Shown here piece after piece: positions 6,084-9,043 of a stretch of 9,043 nt of DNA. This stretch comes from CAYXVF01 sp964468125. Its GTDB lineage: Bacteria > Myxococcota > XYA12-FULL-58-9 > CAYXVF01. The number at the start of each line of letters is the position of its first letter. Position 1 is the stretch's first letter. The notes beneath the pieces were generated by a model, which saw nothing but the letters and a program-made list of their open reading frames with translations, was not told the origin of the DNA and searched no databases. The position numbers and the translations under genes are program-made. The DNA lies in NCBI GenBank assembly GCA_964468125.1, contig CAYXVF010000160.1, forward strand, positions 1 to 9,043, in the 5' to 3' direction.

Positions 6084-6170
6084 ACCGGAAGATTCGCAGA
6101 GGCTCGCGTGCAAAAGCAAGAATTCGCCTTCTCATCCTCGCGGCCCCGTGGTAACCGCGCGAAAGGCCCC
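6084..6170. promoter_or_regulatory. Shared divergent upstream region of the CNB and WYL genes
   Basis: These 87 bases separate the divergent CNB and WYL start codons, so the promoters of both transcription units must lie here or inside the opposite gene. I see no good -35/-10 or -24/-12 pair. Tight packing makes co-regulation, for example by the WYL proteins themselves, plausible but unproven. Confidence 0.3.
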
Positions 6171-7232
6171 ATGAGTGCTGCTCGAACAGAACGACTGCTC
6201 AACCTCCTGACCCTGCTGCTCAACACACGGCGTCCCGTCGCCCTGCGTGAGATTCGGGAAATGGATGAGTTCGGCGCCTATCGGACGACGGATCCCAAAT
6301 CTGGGGAGCGCGCCTTCGAGCGCGACAAAGCCGCGCTGGTCGAGCTCGGCGTGCCCCTGCGCTGGATTCCGCCTGAGCAGGCAGACGACGATGAAGATGG
6401 CCTCGGGGGCTACGTGATCGACCGGGATAAGTACTACCTGCCCGAGCTCGAGCTCGGCCTCTCGGACCTCGCCCTCCTTTCGATCGCGGGCTCGGCGGCG
6501 GCGGGAATCAGTGGCTTCCCAGGACGCGCAGCGGTGCTTCGCGCCCTGGCCAAGCTCGGTTTTGACATCGACGACGAAAGCCCTGCCGCGGCGGTGGCCC
6601 ATGCCCCCATGCTCGAGGGCGTAGACCACAAGACCGTGGGCGTGCACCTGCAGGAGCTTCACGACGCGGTGGCTCGGAGGGTCTCCGTCGACCTCGTGTA
6701 CAGAAAATCGCGCGATGCGGTGACCGAACGACGCGTCGACCCTTACGGCCTCTACTACCGGCGCGTCGCCTGGTACCTGGTCGGCTATTGCCATCTTCGT
6801 AGGACGGAACGGACTTTTCATCTCGCGCGGATTCAAAGCCTCGCGCCATCCAAAGGGGGCGAGCAGTTCGAGGTGCCCGCGGGCTTTTCGCTTCGTGCGC
6901 ACGTGGAGCGACGGCCCTTCGAGTTTCCGAGTCACGACCCGATCCCCGTCGTGATCCGCCTCGCCGCGCGGCTCGTCCCCGCCGTGCCCGAAATCTTCGG
7001 CCCTCGCGCTCGGGTGACGCGCACCGAAGATGGAGCTCGCGTCGAGATTGATGTGACCCATCGCGCAGCGTTGGTAGAGGCTGTCGTGCCCTACGGGGCG
7101 GACGCGGAAGTGCTCGAGCCCGCGGATGTTCGAGATGAGCTGCGCGAGCTCTACCGCACCCTCGCTGCGACCTACGCGGACGCAGCGCCTCGGGAGGAGG
7201 GGTTGCTCGCCGTTCCGAAGGAGTCTCCATGA
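6171..7232 (+). CDS. WYL-domain transcriptional regulator, PafB-like
   Basis: The 353-residue product has an N-terminal helix-turn-helix region (about 1-66, RTERLLNLLTLLLNTRRPVA then RAFERDKAALVELGVPL), a middle WYL domain and a C-terminal WCX-type extension (about 258-335). The WYL signature is complete: VDPYGLYYRRVAWYLVGYC at 189-207, with W201-Y202-L203, then FHLARI at 216-221. WYL domains are thought to sense nucleic acid or nucleotide ligands. In mycobacteria the PafB-PafC pair activates a LexA-independent DNA-damage response; whether that holds here is unknown. The frame is open far upstream (to 5472), but that part is antisense to the CNB gene. The ATG at 6171 starts the HTH and has AAAGG 4 bases upstream. 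The TGA overlaps the next gene's ATG, so the two are translationally coupled. Confidence 0.88.
   Translation: MSAARTERLLNLLTLLLNTRRPVALREIREMDEFGAYRTTDPKSGERAFERDKAALVELGVPLRWIPPEQADDDEDGLGGYVIDRDKYYLPELELGLSDLALLSIAGSAAAGISGFPGRAAVLRALAKLGFDIDDESPAAAVAHAPMLEGVDHKTVGVHLQELHDAVARRVSVDLVYRKSRDAVTERRVDPYGLYYRRVAWYLVGYCHLRRTERTFHLARIQSLAPSKGGEQFEVPAGFSLRAHVERRPFEFPSHDPIPVVIRLAARLVPAVPEIFGPRARVTRTEDGARVEIDVTHRAALVEAVVPYGADAEVLEPADVRDELRELYRTLAATYADAAPREEGLLAVPKESP
7218..7232 (+). promoter_or_regulatory. Ribosome site and ATGA overlap joining the WYL genes
   Basis: AAGGAG at 7218-7223 lies 5 bases before the ATG at 7229, inside the end of the first WYL gene. ATGA at 7229-7232 combines the start of the second gene with the stop of the first. 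This predicts coupled translation and roughly equal amounts of the two proteins, as expected for partners. Confidence 0.8.
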
Positions 7233-8194
7233 GTGTCTCGGACCGGCTCGGCCGTTTGCTCTTCATCGTGCCCTACGTTGCATCGCGTGGGGGGGTGCCC
7301 CTCGAAGAGCTCGCGGAGAAGGTGGGCGTGAAGCCCGCTCAAATCGAATCGGATATCAATCTGCTCGCGATGGTCGGACAACCGCCCCTCACGCCGGATC
7401 ACCTGATCGATCTCTACATCGAGGACGAGGTGGTCTACGTCGAGCTCGACCAGAGCCTGAGCCGTCCCCTCCGCCTCACCCACGAGGAAGCGCGCGCGCT
7501 CGTGCTCGGGGCCAAGCTGGTGGGCAACATGGGTGGACTCGGCGAAGAGCTCGAGGGTGTGCTCGATACGATCACCGCCGCCCTCAATCCTGCGGACCGG
7601 GAGGCATTGGAGTCACTGTCAAAGCAGATCGCCATGGACGACGAGCTTGGTGTCGCGGAACACGGCCCCTTGCTGCGACGCGCGGTCGAGGAGCAGAAGC
7701 GAATCGCCATCGAGTATTACTCGCAGTCGAGCGATGCACTGAAGTTCTACACGGTCGAGCCTCTCGCGCTCATCACCCATGGCGGATTCGAGTACCTCGT
7801 CGGGCTCGATGTCGACAAAGACCGGCAAGAGAAGCTCTTCCGGCTCGACCGGCTCGGGGCCGTGCGTTTGCTCGAGGAAACGTTCGAGGGCCCGAGCGAC
7901 ATCGATCTCGAACGCTTTCGTACGGACCGCCTCTACTTCGGCGATGGTGCCTACACCGGTCGCGTTCGGTTCCAGGAGTCGGTTGCTGACCGCGCCGCCG
8001 AGCGCTATCCGCCCCGCGACGTGACGCGAAACGAAGATGGAAGCGCCGATGTGCGGGTGGGGACCTCGAGCATTGCCTGGCTCGCCCGCTGGGTGCTCTC
8101 CTTTGGTACGGAGGCCGAGGTGTTGGGACCTCCGGAGGTGAGACGCTACATCAAAGAGCTCTGCGACGACGCGCTCGCGGTCTACGAGCGCTAA
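7229..8194 (+). CDS. WYL-domain transcriptional regulator, PafC-like
   Basis: The 321-residue product resembles PafC. Its N-terminal winged-helix region (DRLGRLLFIVPYVASRGGVP at 5-24, then VGVKPAQIESDINLLAMVG at 32-50) is followed by the PafC-like PDHLIDLYIED at 56-66, a WYL domain around 155-215 and a C-terminal WCX-like part ending near 315. The WYL motif is degenerate: the equivalent stretch is GGFEYLVGLD (185-194), so Glu replaces the Trp of W-Y-L. FRLDRL at 204-209 is kept. One regular and one degenerate WYL protein encoded side by side suggests a heterodimer or two-part regulator. ridA follows after 14 bases, so it is probably in the same transcript. Confidence 0.87.
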   Translation: MSVSDRLGRLLFIVPYVASRGGVPLEELAEKVGVKPAQIESDINLLAMVGQPPLTPDHLIDLYIEDEVVYVELDQSLSRPLRLTHEEARALVLGAKLVGNMGGLGEELEGVLDTITAALNPADREALESLSKQIAMDDELGVAEHGPLLRRAVEEQKRIAIEYYSQSSDALKFYTVEPLALITHGGFEYLVGLDVDKDRQEKLFRLDRLGAVRLLEETFEGPSDIDLERFRTDRLYFGDGAYTGRVRFQESVADRAAERYPPRDVTRNEDGSADVRVGTSSIAWLARWVLSFGTEAEVLGPPEVRRYIKELCDDALAVYER

Positions 8195-8208
8195 CGAGGA
8201 GAATTGCC

Positions 8209-8655
8209 ATGGCCCGCCGTGATGCCATCCACCAAATGGTCAGCTCAAAGAAGGCTCCAAAGCCCGTCGGTGCCTACTCGCAGGCGATCCGCGTGAAACA
8301 AGCGGGGGAGATGCTCTTCGTGTCTGGCCAGATCCCGATCGAGGTTCCGAGCGGAAAGGTTTTTCTCGGCGACATCAAAAAGCAGGCGGAGATCGCCTTT
8401 GCTCACGTGAAGAACATCGTCGAAGACTCGGGCTTCACCATGGACGAGGTGGTGAAGATCACGATCTACCTGACCAACCTCGACAATTTCGATGCGGTCA
8501 ACGGCGTCTATCAGAAGTTCTTAGTGAGCCAGAACCTGCCCGCCCGGGCGGTGGTCGAGGTCAGCAAGCTGCCCAAGGGCGTCGACATCGAGGTCGATGC
8601 CATCGCGGTCAAGAAGGGCATGTCCGCCGAAGACCTGCTGGCCGGCGACGTCTGA
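8209..8655 (+). CDS. ridA: RidA family enamine/imine deaminase
   Basis: The 148-residue product belongs to the YjgF/YER057c/UK114 family. RidA proteins are small cytosolic trimers that hydrolyse 2-aminoacrylate and related enamine/imine intermediates made by PLP enzymes. Key residues fit the active deaminase subgroup: GAYSQAI at 21-27 (Tyr23), SGQIP at 39-43, PARAVVEVSKLPKGVDIEVD at 111-130 with Arg113 and Glu128, 15 apart like Arg105 and Glu120 of E. coli RidA. The protein is somewhat longer than the usual 125-130 residues, with about 8-10 extra residues at each end. The ATG at 8209 is supported by AGGAG at 8197-8201, 7 bases upstream; an internal ATG at codon 10 would give a more typical N-terminus. 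Its link to the WYL regulators may simply reflect shared transcription. Confidence 0.93.
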   Translation: MARRDAIHQMVSSKKAPKPVGAYSQAIRVKQAGEMLFVSGQIPIEVPSGKVFLGDIKKQAEIAFAHVKNIVEDSGFTMDEVVKITIYLTNLDNFDAVNGVYQKFLVSQNLPARAVVEVSKLPKGVDIEVDAIAVKKGMSAEDLLAGDV

Positions 8656-8658
8656 GCC

Positions 8659-8668
8659 AAGGGCCCTT
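8659..8668. repeat. 10-bp palindrome between convergent ridA and MscS genes
   Basis: AAGGGCCCTT fills most of the 16-base gap between the two convergent stop codons. It has no loop of its own, so it is not a normal terminator hairpin. The gap is too short for separate terminators, and transcripts of the two genes probably overlap. Confidence 0.3.
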
Positions 8669-8671
8669 CTT

Positions 8672-9043
8672 TCACGCGCTCTGGCGCTGCGGCCACTGCT
8701 CGTCGCGCAGGTAGACGGTCTGCGTTGGGAAGGCGAACTCTAGGCCGAGCGCATCGACCACCTGCATGAAGCGCAGCATGAGGGTCTCGCGAACCTTGAG
8801 GAAGGTCAGCCAGTCCGTCGACTCGGAGAAGCAATAGATCTGGACGTCCAGGCTCGAGCCCCCAAAACCCGAGAAGTGGGCGAAATGAAAGCCCTGGTCG
8901 ATGCCCTCATGCGTCGCGAGCACCTCGCGGAGCTCGGTCAAAAGCGCCACCATCTGCTCCCGCGACGTTTCATAGCTGACGCCCAGAGTCATACTGATCC
9001 GGCGCAGAGGCCGGCGTGAGTGATTGGTGATCGCGGACGAGGA
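8672..9043 (-). CDS. MscS-type mechanosensitive channel, C-terminal part
   Basis: The last 123 codons of a gene entering from the right edge are visible. They cover the end of the MscS beta-domain (ITNHSRRPLRRISMTLGVSY) and the following alpha/beta domain, including SGFGGSSLDVQIYCF and FAFPTQTVYLRDE, both typical of MscS-like small-conductance channels that release solutes on osmotic downshock. The transmembrane part lies outside the window, so the subfamily cannot be judged. The frame is open to the window end; the ATG at 8990-8992 is internal, since the family match continues upstream of it. The stop codon lies 16 bases from that of ridA, in convergent orientation. Confidence 0.9.
   Translation of the reverse strand, partial: SSSAITNHSRRPLRRISMTLGVSYETSREQMVALLTELREVLATHEGIDQGFHFAHFSGFGGSSLDVQIYCFSESTDWLTFLKVRETLMLRFMQVVDALGLEFAFPTQTVYLRDEQWPQRQSA

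Noticed and set aside
5472..6170. N-terminal extension of the first WYL gene by 233 codons
   Set aside because: It is antisense to the conserved CNB domains, and the HTH begins at the ATG at 6171.

Overview
The window looks like a stretch of chromosome from a GC-rich Gram-negative bacterium. A lineage near the Myxococcota or other former Deltaproteobacteria is my best guess. The basis is a human-type ETF pair, a Lys/Ala/Thr-rich histone H1-like protein, a metalloprotease remnant joined to a pre-peptidase C-terminal domain, a candidate sigma-54 promoter, and GC-rich third codon positions. This placement is inference; no rRNA or other marker gene is present.

Layout. Positions 1-228 hold at most the 3' end of an unidentified gene. 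An endonuclease I-family nuclease without a signal peptide follows on the + strand (229-1149) and ends at a GC-rich hairpin. On the - strand lies a decayed secreted metalloprotease gene (about 1242-1866). It lacks its HExxH zinc site and is also broken at a C7 tract. It sits immediately downstream of the etfB-etfA operon (- strand, 3632 to 1867), which has a good sigma-70-type promoter at 3679-3707. A 640-base divergent intergenic region (3633-4271) carries A/T tracts, short palindromes and a sigma-54-like promoter. It leads into a small, extremely basic histone H1-like gene (+, 4272-4529).

A TPR-like protein with two cyclic-nucleotide-binding domains lies on the - strand (4779-6083). Diverging from it is a + strand operon: two WYL-domain regulators resembling PafB and PafC, joined by an ATGA overlap (6171-8194), then ridA (8209-8655). 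A MscS-type mechanosensitive channel gene converges on ridA from the right and runs off the window edge.

How the genes work together. EtfAB carries electrons from acyl-CoA and related dehydrogenases to the quinone pool, and RidA removes reactive enamine/imine metabolites; both are housekeeping. The PafBC-like pair and the divergent CNB protein are probable signal sensors or regulators, and the H1-like protein probably compacts DNA. I saw no mobile element, CRISPR array, tRNA or rRNA, and no clear multi-gene defence system. The points most worth a second look are the protease remnant, the H1-like gene with its promoter region, and the PafBC/CNB cluster.
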